Below, piece by piece: positions 1 through 10,388 of a stretch of DNA of 64,000 nt (within the stretch, counting starts at the first letter, position 1; each line of letters starts with the position of its first letter). Both the position numbers and the translations under genes were made by a program. The notes beneath the pieces were generated by a model that saw only the letters and a list, made by a program, of their open reading frames with translations, ran no database searches and was not told the origin of the DNA. The stretch covers positions 105,223 through 169,222 of the forward strand of contig NZ_JAGXBY010000006.1 in NCBI RefSeq assembly GCF_018310345.1, read 5' to 3'. This DNA is from Ornithinibacillus massiliensis (GTDB lineage: Bacteria > Bacillota > Bacilli > Bacillales > Amphibacillaceae).

Positions 1-890
1 AGTCCGAGATTAAATTCCCCATAGGAATCGCCTTGTTCTGCCGCCATTATATACCAAGAAATCGCCTCTTCGCCTTTTCCATTTTCTACTGCCTCATGAC
101 CTAGGCGGTTTGCTGCATAAACATCGCCAGCTAGGGCAGATTTCGTAAACCATGCTTTGGATTGTTCTAAATCAATATCTGTTCCGACACCATTTTCATA
201 CATATAACCTAATGTATACATCGCCTCAGGTACTCCATGTTCTGCCGCTTTTTTGAATAGTTTAAGAGCCCTCTTATTATCCTTTTCAACATATTCACCA
301 CGTAAGTACATATCGGCATAATTGTTAATCGCATCTGGATAGCCTTTTTCGGCTGCCTCTTTATAGCATAAAAATGTCTTCTCTAAATCCTTTTTCACTA
401 CCTTACCCATGTAATAATAATTACCTAGCCAATAGAGGGCTTCAGGACTTCCAGCTTGAGCAGCGATATTAAACCACGGAAAAGCCCATTCGTTCCGTTC
501 TATTAGTCTGTACAAATGCCCGAGCTGAACCTGTGCCTCTTGAACCCCATTTGCTGCTTCGCTATAAAGGGAAACCGCTTCATCTAATTCCTCATCTTCC
601 ATATAAATAATGGACTCTTCATCTGAAGGCATCACTATTTCCATGACAATTGTCCGCAAATCTTGAATAACCATCGGTTTCGTTTCTTCTTGTATAGAGG
701 ATACATGATGCAATTGCTTGTACAACATATAGATATCATCTGGTAATTCTATATTAGGAGAAATACATTCGTTTAATATTTGCTGTATCTCAACGATAGG
801 GTTGTTCCTAAATGCTATATTTTGCAAATTATGTGCCGTATAGGTAAAGCCTTTGTTCAATAATTCTCTCTGTAATTCCTGCTTGTCCAC
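1..890 (-). CDS. Sel1-like repeat protein, C-terminal part cut by window edge
   Basis: Reading the minus strand from a GTG at 890 gives an open frame to the window edge (about 296 codons visible). From about residue 140 it is a run of Sel1/TPR-like repeats of about 36 residues with the pattern A-x-x-x-G...A...LG-x-x-Y-x-x-G (for example EALYWLGNYYYMGK and EAMYTLGYMYENGVG). The first ~130 residues are not repetitive and include an acidic stretch. No signal peptide is seen. AGAAAGGTG lies about 9 bases before the GTG and supports this start. Sel1 repeats are protein-interaction scaffolds; the partner here is unknown. The gene points away from dtpT, and 891-1204 separates them. Confidence 0.8.
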   Translation of the reverse strand, partial: MDKQELQRELLNKGFTYTAHNLQNIAFRNNPIVEIQQILNECISPNIELPDDIYMLYKQLHHVSSIQEETKPMVIQDLRTIVMEIVMPSDEESIIYMEDEELDEAVSLYSEAANGVQEAQVQLGHLYRLIERNEWAFPWFNIAAQAGSPEALYWLGNYYYMGKVVKKDLEKTFLCYKEAAEKGYPDAINNYADMYLRGEYVEKDNKRALKLFKKAAEHGVPEAMYTLGYMYENGVGTDIDLEQSKAWFTKSALAGDVYAANRLGHEAVENGKGEEAISWYIMAAEQGDSYGEFNLG

Positions 891-1154
891 CGAAAAGACA
901 CCTTTCTACAATTCATTTTTATAGAGTATCTCATATTTCATGTTTAGAATCACGTATTACAATTGTAGGGAACAATTAATATGATTACCATATTTTACTA
1001 TACGAAAAAAAGTAAAACGTTATAATATCGGTGTGTTAATCGATTACATTAAAATGATTGGCTATTTTACTATTTTTTAGAACAATTTCATTTCATTAAA
1101 ACCCCTTTACGTCAATACTAATTTGTCCTAAAATGTTTAAGTCGACTTCGAAAT

Positions 1155-1169
1155 AGTTTTCAGTTTATT
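1155..1169 (+). promoter_or_regulatory. Weak CodY-box-like site upstream of the peptide transporter
   Basis: AGTTTTCAGTTTATT matches the CodY consensus AATTTTCWGAAAATT at 11 of 15 positions. Peptide transport genes are classic CodY targets, which is the only reason to list it. The rest of 891-1204 is AT-rich and I see no clear promoter hexamers or hairpin in it. Confidence 0.2.
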
Positions 1170-1204
1170 TAAGAAATTTAAAAACATCAGGAGGCTTTTC
1201 ATCA

Positions 1205-2698
1205 ATGAAAAAACTAGATAGAGATGCCATTCTAAAGACCATTCCTCAGAAGGGATTTTTCGGGCATCCAAAAGGTTTATCGACGCTATTTTTCACTGAG
1301 TTCTGGGAACGTTTTTCCTATTACGGAATGCGTGCTATCCTACTATTTTATATGTATTATGAGGTTTCCGACGGTGGACTTGGTATCGATCAAACAACAG
1401 CTAATTCCATTATGGCGATATATGGCTCACTTGTTTATATGTCCGGTATCATTGGTGGTTGGATTGCTGATAGAATATTAGGTACTGCACGGACTGTTTT
1501 CCATGGTGGAGTACTTATTATGATTGGTCATATTATTCTTGCTCTACCATTTGGAGCACCTGGTCTATTCGTATCCATGGGATTCATTATCATCGGTACT
1601 GGTCTACTTAAACCGAATGTCGGTGGTATGGTTGGGGATCTATACAGTAAGACAGACCCACGTCGTGATTCAGGATTTAGTATTTATTATATGGGAATTA
1701 ACATGGGTGCATTTATTGCGCCATATATTGTAGGAACATTAGGGGAAGGTGTTAGCTTCCACTTAGGATTTGGTGTTGCTGCAGTAGGGATGTTAGTTGG
1801 ACTAATTGTATATGTTGTAACACGTAAGAAATATCTAGGTTTAGCAGGTACAATTGTTCCTAATCCATTGAAGAAAGAAGAAAAGGGTCGCCTATTATCT
1901 ATTATCTTAACGGTCATAGTGATATTAGGTATAGTTGGCTGGTTAGGTATAAACGGTGGTTGGCTAACTGTTGATCGCGTTATTTTCTCTATTAGTATTC
2001 TTGGGGTTATTATTCCGACTGCATATTTTATCTTTATGTTCCGCAGTCCTAAAACAACTTCAGAGGAAAAGTCACGCTTACTTGCTTATATCCCTTTGTT
2101 CGTTGCCGCAATGATGTTCTGGGCAATCCAAGAACAGGGATCAACCATTCTTGCAACCTATGCTAATGAGCGTACCGATTTGAACTTCCTCGGAATTGAA
2201 TTGAAAGCATCATGGTTCCAGTCACTTAATCCATTATTCATTATCATGTTTGCTCCTTTATTCGCAGGCATGTGGACAAAATTAGGAGATAGACAACCAT
2301 CTGTTGCACAGAAATTCTCGTTTGGATTAGTTTTTGCAGGATTATCCTTTATTGTGATGATGTTCCCTGCTTACTTCAACGGAACCGAATCATTAGTAAG
2401 TCCTTTATGGTTAGTACTAAGTTTCTTCCTAGTAGTATTAGGTGAATTACTATTATCACCAGTTGGGTTATCTGCATCAACGAAACTTGCTCCAGCTGCC
2501 TTTGCTGCACAAATGATGAGTTTATGGAACCTTTCCAACTCATCAGCACAAGCAATCAATGCACAGGTCGTGAAATTTTACTCAACTGAAACAGAAGTTA
2601 TGTACTTCGGTGTTATTGGTGGTATTGCTATTCTATTGGGTATTATTCTATATTTGTTCTCTCCTAAGCTGAAAGAATTTATGAGAGGGTTAAACTAG
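1205..2698 (+). CDS. dtpT: Proton-dependent di-/tripeptide transporter (POT/PTR2 family)
   Basis: A 497-residue polytopic membrane protein of the POT family, which imports di- and tripeptides with protons. The family signature E-x-x-E-R-F-x-Y-Y is complete (E32, E35, R36, F37, Y39, Y40). The second PTR2 motif appears around residues 160-175 as YYMGINMGAFIAPYIVG. Length and about 14 hydrophobic segments fit bacterial DtpT. The start is set by AGGAGG 9 bases before ATG 1205. It appears monocistronic: a strong terminator follows directly. B. subtilis has a similar protein, YclF. Substrate range cannot be told from sequence. Confidence 0.92.
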   Translation: MKKLDRDAILKTIPQKGFFGHPKGLSTLFFTEFWERFSYYGMRAILLFYMYYEVSDGGLGIDQTTANSIMAIYGSLVYMSGIIGGWIADRILGTARTVFHGGVLIMIGHIILALPFGAPGLFVSMGFIIIGTGLLKPNVGGMVGDLYSKTDPRRDSGFSIYYMGINMGAFIAPYIVGTLGEGVSFHLGFGVAAVGMLVGLIVYVVTRKKYLGLAGTIVPNPLKKEEKGRLLSIILTVIVILGIVGWLGINGGWLTVDRVIFSISILGVIIPTAYFIFMFRSPKTTSEEKSRLLAYIPLFVAAMMFWAIQEQGSTILATYANERTDLNFLGIELKASWFQSLNPLFIIMFAPLFAGMWTKLGDRQPSVAQKFSFGLVFAGLSFIVMMFPAYFNGTESLVSPLWLVLSFFLVVLGELLLSPVGLSASTKLAPAAFAAQMMSLWNLSNSSAQAINAQVVKFYSTETEVMYFGVIGGIAILLGIILYLFSPKLKEFMRGLN

Positions 2699-2703
2699 TA
2701 ATG

Positions 2704-2754
2704 AAAGAGCTGATACGTGAATGGATACCGTTCCATTTACGTATCAGCTCTTTT
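2704..2754 (+). terminator. Rho-independent terminator after dtpT
   Basis: Arms 2704-2718 and 2739-2753 pair perfectly over 15 bp, and an inner AATGG/CCATT extends the stem. It ends in TTTT right after the dtpT stop. Confidence 0.9.
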
Positions 2755-2892
2755 GGGTATAAGAAGCTAATCCACTAACTGTAAAATGGAGGGGGAATAG
2801 GGTACAAGTGAAAGATAGAATGCCATGGCCCACTTTCTCAACCAGTTTATGGTAATCTATTGATAGGGAAATTATTTAGGAGAGCGATAAAC

Positions 2893-3648
2893 ATGCAACC
2901 AACAATTCGATATAAGAAAAACTACCATGTAGACTTAAGCGATGTCGATTTTCAAAAGGAATTAAGGCTAAGTGCATTATTTGGGTATTTTCAAGATATA
3001 GCAAATTTAGCAGCTGAGAATCTGGGAGTAGGAATCAATCAACTATTGGAAAAGTATGGTGTAGCATTTGTAATAATGCGAATTCGGGTTGATATGATCC
3101 GTAATCCAATATTAGACGAGGAGATTACGATTGAAACGTGGCCACTGAGGCCAGGGAAGCTCGAGTTTGAACGGGATTATCTGGTCCGTGACCAAAATGG
3201 TGAAGTGATTGCCCGTGCTGTATCTGTCTGGGTTATTATGGACTTGAAAAAGCGTCGTTTAAAACGAAGTGAAGCAATTAATTTAGATTACCCGGAATAT
3301 ACGGAGGATAGAGCAATTAACATAACGTTAGGGAAGATAAAAGCATCAGCGAATCTAGAAGATGTTTATCAGAAAACGATTGGCTATAGTGATATTGATT
3401 TTAATGGACATTTGAATAATGCCAAATATGTCGATTTTATTATGGATTGCTTCTCTTTAGAGGATCTTCATACCTATCCTATTCGTTCGATTGAGGTGAA
3501 TTATTTAAATGAAGTCTTACCTGGTGATAGACTTGTTTTAAAGAAAGATTCTACTAATAAGTCGAATCATACATTTTTCGTAGATGGTGTTCGCGAATCG
3601 GATGAAAAGATTGTTTTTCGTTCTAAAGTGATCGTAGAGGGAAAATAA
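2893..3648 (+). CDS. Acyl-ACP thioesterase (double hot-dog)
   Basis: About 251 residues beginning MQPTIRYKKNYHV, resembling the acyl-ACP thioesterase family (PF01643), which releases free fatty acids from acyl carrier protein. An N-terminal hot-dog half is followed from about residue 155 by a second half. DIDFNGHLNNAKY corresponds to the catalytic Asn/His region of plant Fat enzymes. An in-frame ATG at 2860 would add 11 residues, but AGGAG sits about 10 bases before ATG 2893 and nothing comparable precedes 2860. It stands alone between two terminators. Physiological chain length is unknown. Confidence 0.85.
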   Translation: MQPTIRYKKNYHVDLSDVDFQKELRLSALFGYFQDIANLAAENLGVGINQLLEKYGVAFVIMRIRVDMIRNPILDEEITIETWPLRPGKLEFERDYLVRDQNGEVIARAVSVWVIMDLKKRRLKRSEAINLDYPEYTEDRAINITLGKIKASANLEDVYQKTIGYSDIDFNGHLNNAKYVDFIMDCFSLEDLHTYPIRSIEVNYLNEVLPGDRLVLKKDSTNKSNHTFFVDGVRESDEKIVFRSKVIVEGK

Positions 3649-3745
3649 ACATATGTGAGTGTTGATAGCTAACCAAGTACCAGGTAACAATTCACCGGCA
3701 ATGGGATTTAGTCTAACGACACTAATTAGCAATATAATAGCAAAG

Positions 3746-3787
3746 AAAAGTACCCGAATACCTTATGGCATATATTCGGGTACTTTT
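3746..3787. terminator. Bidirectional terminator between convergent genes
   Basis: Perfect 15-bp inverted repeat (3746-3760 with 3773-3787), A-rich on one side and T-rich on the other. It can end both the thioesterase transcript and the convergent amylase transcript. Confidence 0.9.
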
Positions 3788-3793
3788 CATCCT

Positions 3794-5635
<1,842 letters not shown>

Positions 5636-5651
5636 TTAAATTTATACTATT

Positions 5652-5680
5652 AATCTACTGTAAGCGTTTTATAAAGTCAA
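5652..5680 (-). promoter_or_regulatory. SigA promoter of the amylase gene with a cre site in the spacer
   Basis: Read on the minus strand: -35 TTGACT (5680-5675), 17-base spacer, -10 TAGATT (5657-5652). The plus-strand 14-mer TGTAAGCGTTTTAT at 5659-5672 matches the cre consensus TGWAANCGNTNWCA at 12 of 14 positions and fills the spacer. CcpA bound there should block RNA polymerase directly. Confidence 0.65.
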
Positions 5681-5730
5681 ATAAAATTTGAAACGTAAAG
5701 TAGTTGTAAAAAAATTTAAAGAAAAAATTA

Positions 5731-5744
5731 TGAAAACGATTGCA
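5731..5744 (+). promoter_or_regulatory. cre/LacI-type operator overlapping the mdxE -35 box
   Basis: TGAAAACGATTGCA matches the cre consensus at 13 of 14 positions and overlaps the -35 hexamer TTGCAT at 5740-5745. It may bind CcpA or the LacI-family regulator encoded at 12752-13771. Confidence 0.55.
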
Positions 5745-5768
5745 TAAAAAATAAAATAAGGGTACAAT
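5740..5768 (+). promoter_or_regulatory. SigA promoter of the maltodextrin operon
   Basis: -35 TTGCAT (5740-5745), 17-base spacer, -10 TACAAT (5763-5768); transcription should start near 5775. This leaves a leader of about 190 bases before mdxE. Confidence 0.65.
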
Positions 5769-5783
5769 TTCATTGTAAGGTTG

Positions 5784-5797
5784 CGCAAACGTTTTCA
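5784..5797 (+). promoter_or_regulatory. LacI/CcpA-type operator just downstream of the mdxE start site
   Basis: CGCAAACGTTTTCA has the central CG and half-site symmetry of LacI-family operators (AAACGTTT core). It lies at about +9 to +22, a repression position. The GCAAACG half resembles known MalR operators, so the product of 12752-13771 is the likeliest ligand. Confidence 0.55.
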
Positions 5798-5964
5798 CTG
5801 TACCAAGTAAACAATTTTAGAAGGGGGCAATATTAGTTTGTAATAAAGTGGACTTTTATTTGTCTGATGCATTACCTTACAAGATAAATAGATATTGCGT
5901 TTTACAAAAATAATAATCTATTGGTTACGTGATAACCAAAAATGAAAGAGAGGACTTGTAAATT

Positions 5965-7233
5965 ATGAAAATCAAATGGAAGAATCTTGCTTTTGTAGCA
6001 ATGTTAACGAGTTTACTTGTATTAGCTGCATGTGGAGGCGGAGATAAAGATGGTGATAACTCTAGTTCTGAGAAGGATGGCGGCAGTAGTGCTGGTACAT
6101 TAGAAATTGGTGTAGAGGATGGATATATTGATTATGTAAAATCAATCGTTCCGGCATTTGAAGAAGAGACAGGAATTAAAGTAAAAGTAACAGAAAGAGA
6201 TTTATTCGAAACATTGGAAGCCCTTCCATTGGATGGACCTGCTGGAATAGCTCCTGATGTTATGGTTGCCCCTTATGACAGAGTTGGTAACTTAGGTCAA
6301 CAAGGTCATTTAGCGGAGTACACGTTTCCTGATGATGGTCGCTATGATGACTTAGATAAACAACAGGTTACGATTGACGGCAAAATTTACGGTGCTCCAT
6401 TCGTAATTGAGTCACTAGTACTCTACTACAATAAAGATTTAGTTGATCAAGCTCCTCAAACATTTGCAGATTTAGAAGCGTTAGCAGAGGATGATCGTTT
6501 CGCTTTTTCTTCGGAATCTGGAAGAACAACAGCATTTTTAGCTAATTGGTTAGATTTCTATAGCACATACGGATTACTTTCTGCTTACGGTGGTTATGTA
6601 TTCGGTGACAATGGTTCTGATCCATCTGATATTGGACTAAATACAGAAGGTGCCATTGAAGGTATTGAATATGCAACAGAATGGTTCAACAAATGGCCAC
6701 AAGGGATGTTAGATTCTACAACAGCAGGTAACTTTATTGATGAACAATTCACAACTGGTAAAGCTGCTGCTATTATCGGTGGACCATGGTCCGCTTCCAA
6801 CTATAATGAAGCTGGTATAAATTATGGTGTTTCCATGATTCCTACATTACCCAATGGTGAAGAATATCAACCATTTGCTGGTGGTAAAGCTTGGATTGCA
6901 AGCAACTATGCTAAAGACCCTGAAGCTGCACAAAAATGGTTAGACTTTGTGACTAACCAAGAAAATCAACAAAAGCTATATGATGATAAAGGTGAGGTAC
7001 CAGCGAATCAAATGACAAGAGCAACAGTTGCAGAAGCTGGAGATGAGCTGACTGCTGCGGTGATTAACCAATATAATAATGCAATTCCTATGCCAAATAT
7101 TCCTCAAATGGCTGAAGTTTGGACAGGTGCAGAAACATTAATGTTTGATGCTGCTTCTGGTAACAAAACTGCAGAAGAATCAGCAAATGATGCGGTAGAC
7201 GTTATTAGTGAAAATATCTCTCAAAAATACTAA
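5965..7233 (+). CDS. mdxE: Maltodextrin ABC importer, substrate-binding lipoprotein
   Basis: A 422-residue family-1 extracellular solute-binding protein. A hydrophobic signal ends in lipobox LAAC with C23 as the lipidated residue, so it is anchored outside the membrane. A Gly/Ser/Asp-rich linker runs to about residue 45. The ligand-binding body resembles MalE/MdxE (for example VMVAPYDRVGNLGQQG and GGPWSASNY). It heads the operon mdxE-mdxF-mdxG-DUF1189-GH31-regulator, the same logic as the B. subtilis mdx locus. The tandem operators upstream predict maltose induction and glucose repression. A stem-loop follows the gene. Maltodextrin specificity is inferred from context. Confidence 0.9.
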   Translation: MKIKWKNLAFVAMLTSLLVLAACGGGDKDGDNSSSEKDGGSSAGTLEIGVEDGYIDYVKSIVPAFEEETGIKVKVTERDLFETLEALPLDGPAGIAPDVMVAPYDRVGNLGQQGHLAEYTFPDDGRYDDLDKQQVTIDGKIYGAPFVIESLVLYYNKDLVDQAPQTFADLEALAEDDRFAFSSESGRTTAFLANWLDFYSTYGLLSAYGGYVFGDNGSDPSDIGLNTEGAIEGIEYATEWFNKWPQGMLDSTTAGNFIDEQFTTGKAAAIIGGPWSASNYNEAGINYGVSMIPTLPNGEEYQPFAGGKAWIASNYAKDPEAAQKWLDFVTNQENQQKLYDDKGEVPANQMTRATVAEAGDELTAAVINQYNNAIPMPNIPQMAEVWTGAETLMFDAASGNKTAEESANDAVDVISENISQKY

Positions 7234-7246
7234 TAATGTAATCTAA

Positions 7247-7271
7247 TTGGCAGAGATCAGCTCTCTGCCAA
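7247..7271 (+). terminator. Intercistronic stem-loop between mdxE and mdxF
   Basis: TTGGCAGAG pairs perfectly with CTCTGCCAA across a 7-base loop, followed by GTTTATTT. The short T-tract suggests partial termination or 3'-end protection, which would keep binding protein in excess over permease. Confidence 0.6.
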
Positions 7272-7298
7272 AGTTTATTTAAAAGGGAGTGAGAACTG

Positions 7299-8606
7299 GT
7301 GGATTATACAGAAACAGATGGCAAACAACGCATTAGAAAAGCAACATTACTCTCGATCATTCCTGGTATAGGACAAATGTATAACAAACAGATGTTTAAA
7401 GGGATAGCCTTTCTTGCCATATTTGTTTTATTTATTATAGAAATGATTAATTTTGGTGCAGAAGCGCTAGTAGGCTTAGTAACACTAGGTAGTACTGCTG
7501 GTACAGACCATTCACTGTTTATGTTAATTGAAGGTTCACTGCAACTATTAATTCTTCTGCTATTTATACTTTTTTACGTAATTAATTTAAATGATGCTAG
7601 AAAAGTTGCAAGATTATGGGCTGAGGGCAAGAAAGTAAATACTAAGACGAAAACCATTCTAACGAATATGGTGGATAAAGGTTTTCCATATTTATTTACT
7701 ATACCTGCTTATATCGCGATGATATTTGCAATTGTATTTCCGGTATTAGTTACCATATTTATCGCTTTTACAAACTATGATTTCTATCATATTCCACCAG
7801 CTAAGCTAATTGACTGGGTTGGTTTTTCTAACTTTACCGATATATTTTTCTTAAGCTCTTATCGGGATACTTTTTTTGCAGTTTTTGGATGGACTGTAAT
7901 ATGGACCTTAGCAGCAACCACACTACAAATCGTAATTGGTATTTTTACAGCGCTTGTATTAAACCAGAAATTCATTAAATTCAAGCGTGTATTCGGTATT
8001 ATTTTCTTATTACCGTGGGCAGTACCAGCATTTATTACGATTATGAGTTTTTCCAATATGTTCAATGATAGTATTGGCGCCATTAATACACAAGTTATTC
8101 CGCTAATCGATGCCTTAGTACCTTTTGTTGAGATCGGAAGTCTTCCATGGAAGACAGATCCATTTTTCACTAAAATAGCTATCATCTTAGTTCAAGGGTG
8201 GCTTGGATTTCCGTTTATTTATGTACTTGTATCTGGTATTTTACAATCCATTCCGGAAGAACAGTATGAAGCTGCACGAATTGATGGGGCTGGTATGATA
8301 CAGCGCTTTAAACATATTACGATGCCAGCAATATTTACGATTGCTGCTCCAATTTTTATTACACAGTATACCGGTAACTTCAATAACTTCTCGATGATTT
8401 ATCTATTTAATGAGGGAGGACCTGGAAGTATAGGAGCTGGTGCCGGTTCAACCGATATTCTTATTTCATGGATTTATAAGCTGACAACAGGAACATCTCC
8501 ACAGTATTCGATTGCTTCTGCTGTGACATTGTTTATTTCCTTATTTGTCATTATTATTTCGTTAATTGTCTTTAAGAAAACGAGAGCATTTGAAATGGAG
8601 GATTAG
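7299..8606 (+). CDS. mdxF: Maltodextrin ABC importer permease, MalF-type
   Basis: A 435-residue inner-membrane permease. It has the extra N-terminal hydrophobic region of MalF/MdxF-type subunits ([14 protein letters not shown] near residue 25, then membrane segments to about residue 105), followed by the six-helix permease core. The EAA loop that contacts the ATPase is seen as [12 protein letters not shown] near residue 325. The start is GTG 7299 behind AAGGGAGTG. It ends 2 bases before mdxG. No ATPase subunit is encoded in the operon. Confidence 0.9.
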   Translation: MDYTETDGKQRIRKATLLSIIPGIGQMYNKQMFKGIAFLAIFVLFIIEMINFGAEALVGLVTLGSTAGTDHSLFMLIEGSLQLLILLLFILFYVINLNDARKVARLWAEGKKVNTKTKTILTNMVDKGFPYLFTIPAYIAMIFAIVFPVLVTIFIAFTNYDFYHIPPAKLIDWVGFSNFTDIFFLSSYRDTFFAVFGWTVIWTLAATTLQIVIGIFTALVLNQKFIKFKRVFGIIFLLPWAVPAFITIMSFSNMFNDSIGAINTQVIPLIDALVPFVEIGSLPWKTDPFFTKIAIILVQGWLGFPFIYVLVSGILQSIPEEQYEAARIDGAGMIQRFKHITMPAIFTIAAPIFITQYTGNFNNFSMIYLFNEGGPGSIGAGAGSTDILISWIYKLTTGTSPQYSIASAVTLFISLFVIIISLIVFKKTRAFEMED

Positions 8607-8608
8607 AT

Positions 8609-9460
8609 ATGAGCAGAATAATGAAATCGCAAAAAACCTCCCGGATCATCAACAAAATATTCACTTATTTTTATTTAATCCTATTAGCGGTAATCATCAT
8701 TTATCCGCTACTTATTACAGCAAGTTCTGCTTTTAAAGCTGGTAACGTAACTGCATTTAATTTAAACTTTAATGCGGAATGGACACTAGTCAATTTCCAA
8801 AGACTATTTACAGAAACGTTATATGGTAGTTGGTATGTAAATACATTAATCATTGCTTTCGTGACCATGATTGTTCAGGTTACCTTTATTACACTGGCAG
8901 GTTACGTCTATAGTAGATATCGTTTCGTTGGTCGGAAGAAGAGTTTGCTCTTTTTCTTAATTATACAAATGGTTCCAACGACTGCAGCGTTAACTGCTTT
9001 CTATGTTATGGCGTTATTGATGGGAGCTTTAGATCAAAGCTGGTTCTTAATGTTCCTATATATTGGTGGTGGTATTCCGATGAACACCTGGTTAATGAAA
9101 GGATATTTCGATACAGTTCCATATGATTTAGACGAATCAGCAAAACTGGATGGTGCGGGCCACTTCCGCATTTTCGCCCAAATCGTACTACCATTGGTTA
9201 AACCGATGATTGCTGTGCAATCATTATGGGCCTTTATGACACCGTTCGGTGAGTACATGTTAGCGAAGTTCTTACTACGAACGCCAGAAAACTATACGGT
9301 TGCAATTGGTTTACAGACATTTATTAACAACCCACAAAATCAAAAGGTAGCTCTATTTGCAGCGGGTGCGATTTTAATCGCTATTCCTATCACCATATTA
9401 TTCTTCATGCTGCAAAAACATTTCGTTGCTGGGTTAACATCAGGTGGTACCAAAGGATAG
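8609..9460 (+). CDS. mdxG: Maltodextrin ABC importer permease, MalG-type
   Basis: A 283-residue permease with six predicted membrane helices. The EAA loop reads [12 protein letters not shown] around residue 175. The C-terminus [12 protein letters not shown] is the typical ending of MalG-type subunits. ATG 8609 follows the mdxF stop by 2 bases, with GGAGG inside the end of mdxF, so the two are translationally coupled. It should pair with MdxF to form the channel. Confidence 0.9.
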   Translation: MSRIMKSQKTSRIINKIFTYFYLILLAVIIIYPLLITASSAFKAGNVTAFNLNFNAEWTLVNFQRLFTETLYGSWYVNTLIIAFVTMIVQVTFITLAGYVYSRYRFVGRKKSLLFFLIIQMVPTTAALTAFYVMALLMGALDQSWFLMFLYIGGGIPMNTWLMKGYFDTVPYDLDESAKLDGAGHFRIFAQIVLPLVKPMIAVQSLWAFMTPFGEYMLAKFLLRTPENYTVAIGLQTFINNPQNQKVALFAAGAILIAIPITILFFMLQKHFVAGLTSGGTKG

Positions 9461-9501
9461 TCCTAGGTGAAAACAGAATCTCTGAAGGAATGAAGTGAAC
9501 A

Positions 9502-10341
9502 ATGAAAAAAGATATATTTCCAATCAATTATTTTAAAAGCATTATATCGCCGAAGCGCGTGTTTACTGGTAGAAAACAACTGAATTGGTTTCAAATCATC
9601 ATTGTCTTATTATTTTTGAATGGATTGATGATGATTCCGTTATCCATTAATATAGCGAAAATGGAATCCTATCCTGTAGAAGAGACCTATCCAAATGCCT
9701 TTTCGTTACTAAATGAAGCTGTGATTGGTGAGTTGCAGGATGCAGCATATGCACAAGGTCAACTGACTTTGCCAAATAGGTTTTTAGTAGAAAATGAACA
9801 TGGAATAGTTGGGGGAAATATATCCACTTCTGATGAAGAGCATGCTTTAAAAGCAGAAAATGCACTGATTTTTCAAGAGGAAGAAATTATTATAAAGGAC
9901 CAGGAAAATCCAGTAACATCGGTAAGGTATACGAATGATTTTGCCATTGAAGAGATAACGACGGTTCAGATGTTAAAGGACGAACTGTCAAGACAATGGT
10001 TTATTCAAAATAAAGGTTTCATTGTTGGCAGTCTATTATTATCTTTATTTAATTTATTGCTTGTAAGTATTGTCGTTATAAGCTTAGGATCTTCTATCTT
10101 TGTTTATCTTACGAAGAAAGGACAGATATCTACGATTCGAACGTATAAAGAATCGGTGAATTTAATTGTGAATACGTTAGGAATGCCGACAGTAGTGGCT
10201 TTGATCCTTGGTTTAATTCATTTTAATATTATTACGATGATTATGATACAAACATTCGGTTTTATTATGATGCTACTTTTCGTATTTATGAAAACTCGCT
10301 TCAGTGATGAGGTCGTAGCACAACTGGGGAACAACAGATGA
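9502..10341 (+). CDS. DUF1189 membrane protein of the maltose operon
   Basis: A 279-residue protein with one hydrophobic segment near residues 30-50, an extracytoplasmic middle of about 120 residues, and several C-terminal helices (about 170-265). It matches the layout of DUF1189 proteins such as B. subtilis YvdJ, which lies at the same place in the mdx operon. No enzyme motif is visible and the function of the family is unknown. The start ATG 9502 follows GGAATGAAGTG. Conserved position beside the importer suggests an accessory membrane role. Confidence 0.75.
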   Translation: MKKDIFPINYFKSIISPKRVFTGRKQLNWFQIIIVLLFLNGLMMIPLSINIAKMESYPVEETYPNAFSLLNEAVIGELQDAAYAQGQLTLPNRFLVENEHGIVGGNISTSDEEHALKAENALIFQEEEIIIKDQENPVTSVRYTNDFAIEEITTVQMLKDELSRQWFIQNKGFIVGSLLLSLFNLLLVSIVVISLGSSIFVYLTKKGQISTIRTYKESVNLIVNTLGMPTVVALILGLIHFNIITMIMIQTFGFIMMLLFVFMKTRFSDEVVAQLGNNR

Positions 10342-10388
10342 CCGGTTATGAATGATTACTTAACATTATATTTTTAGGAGGTACATCC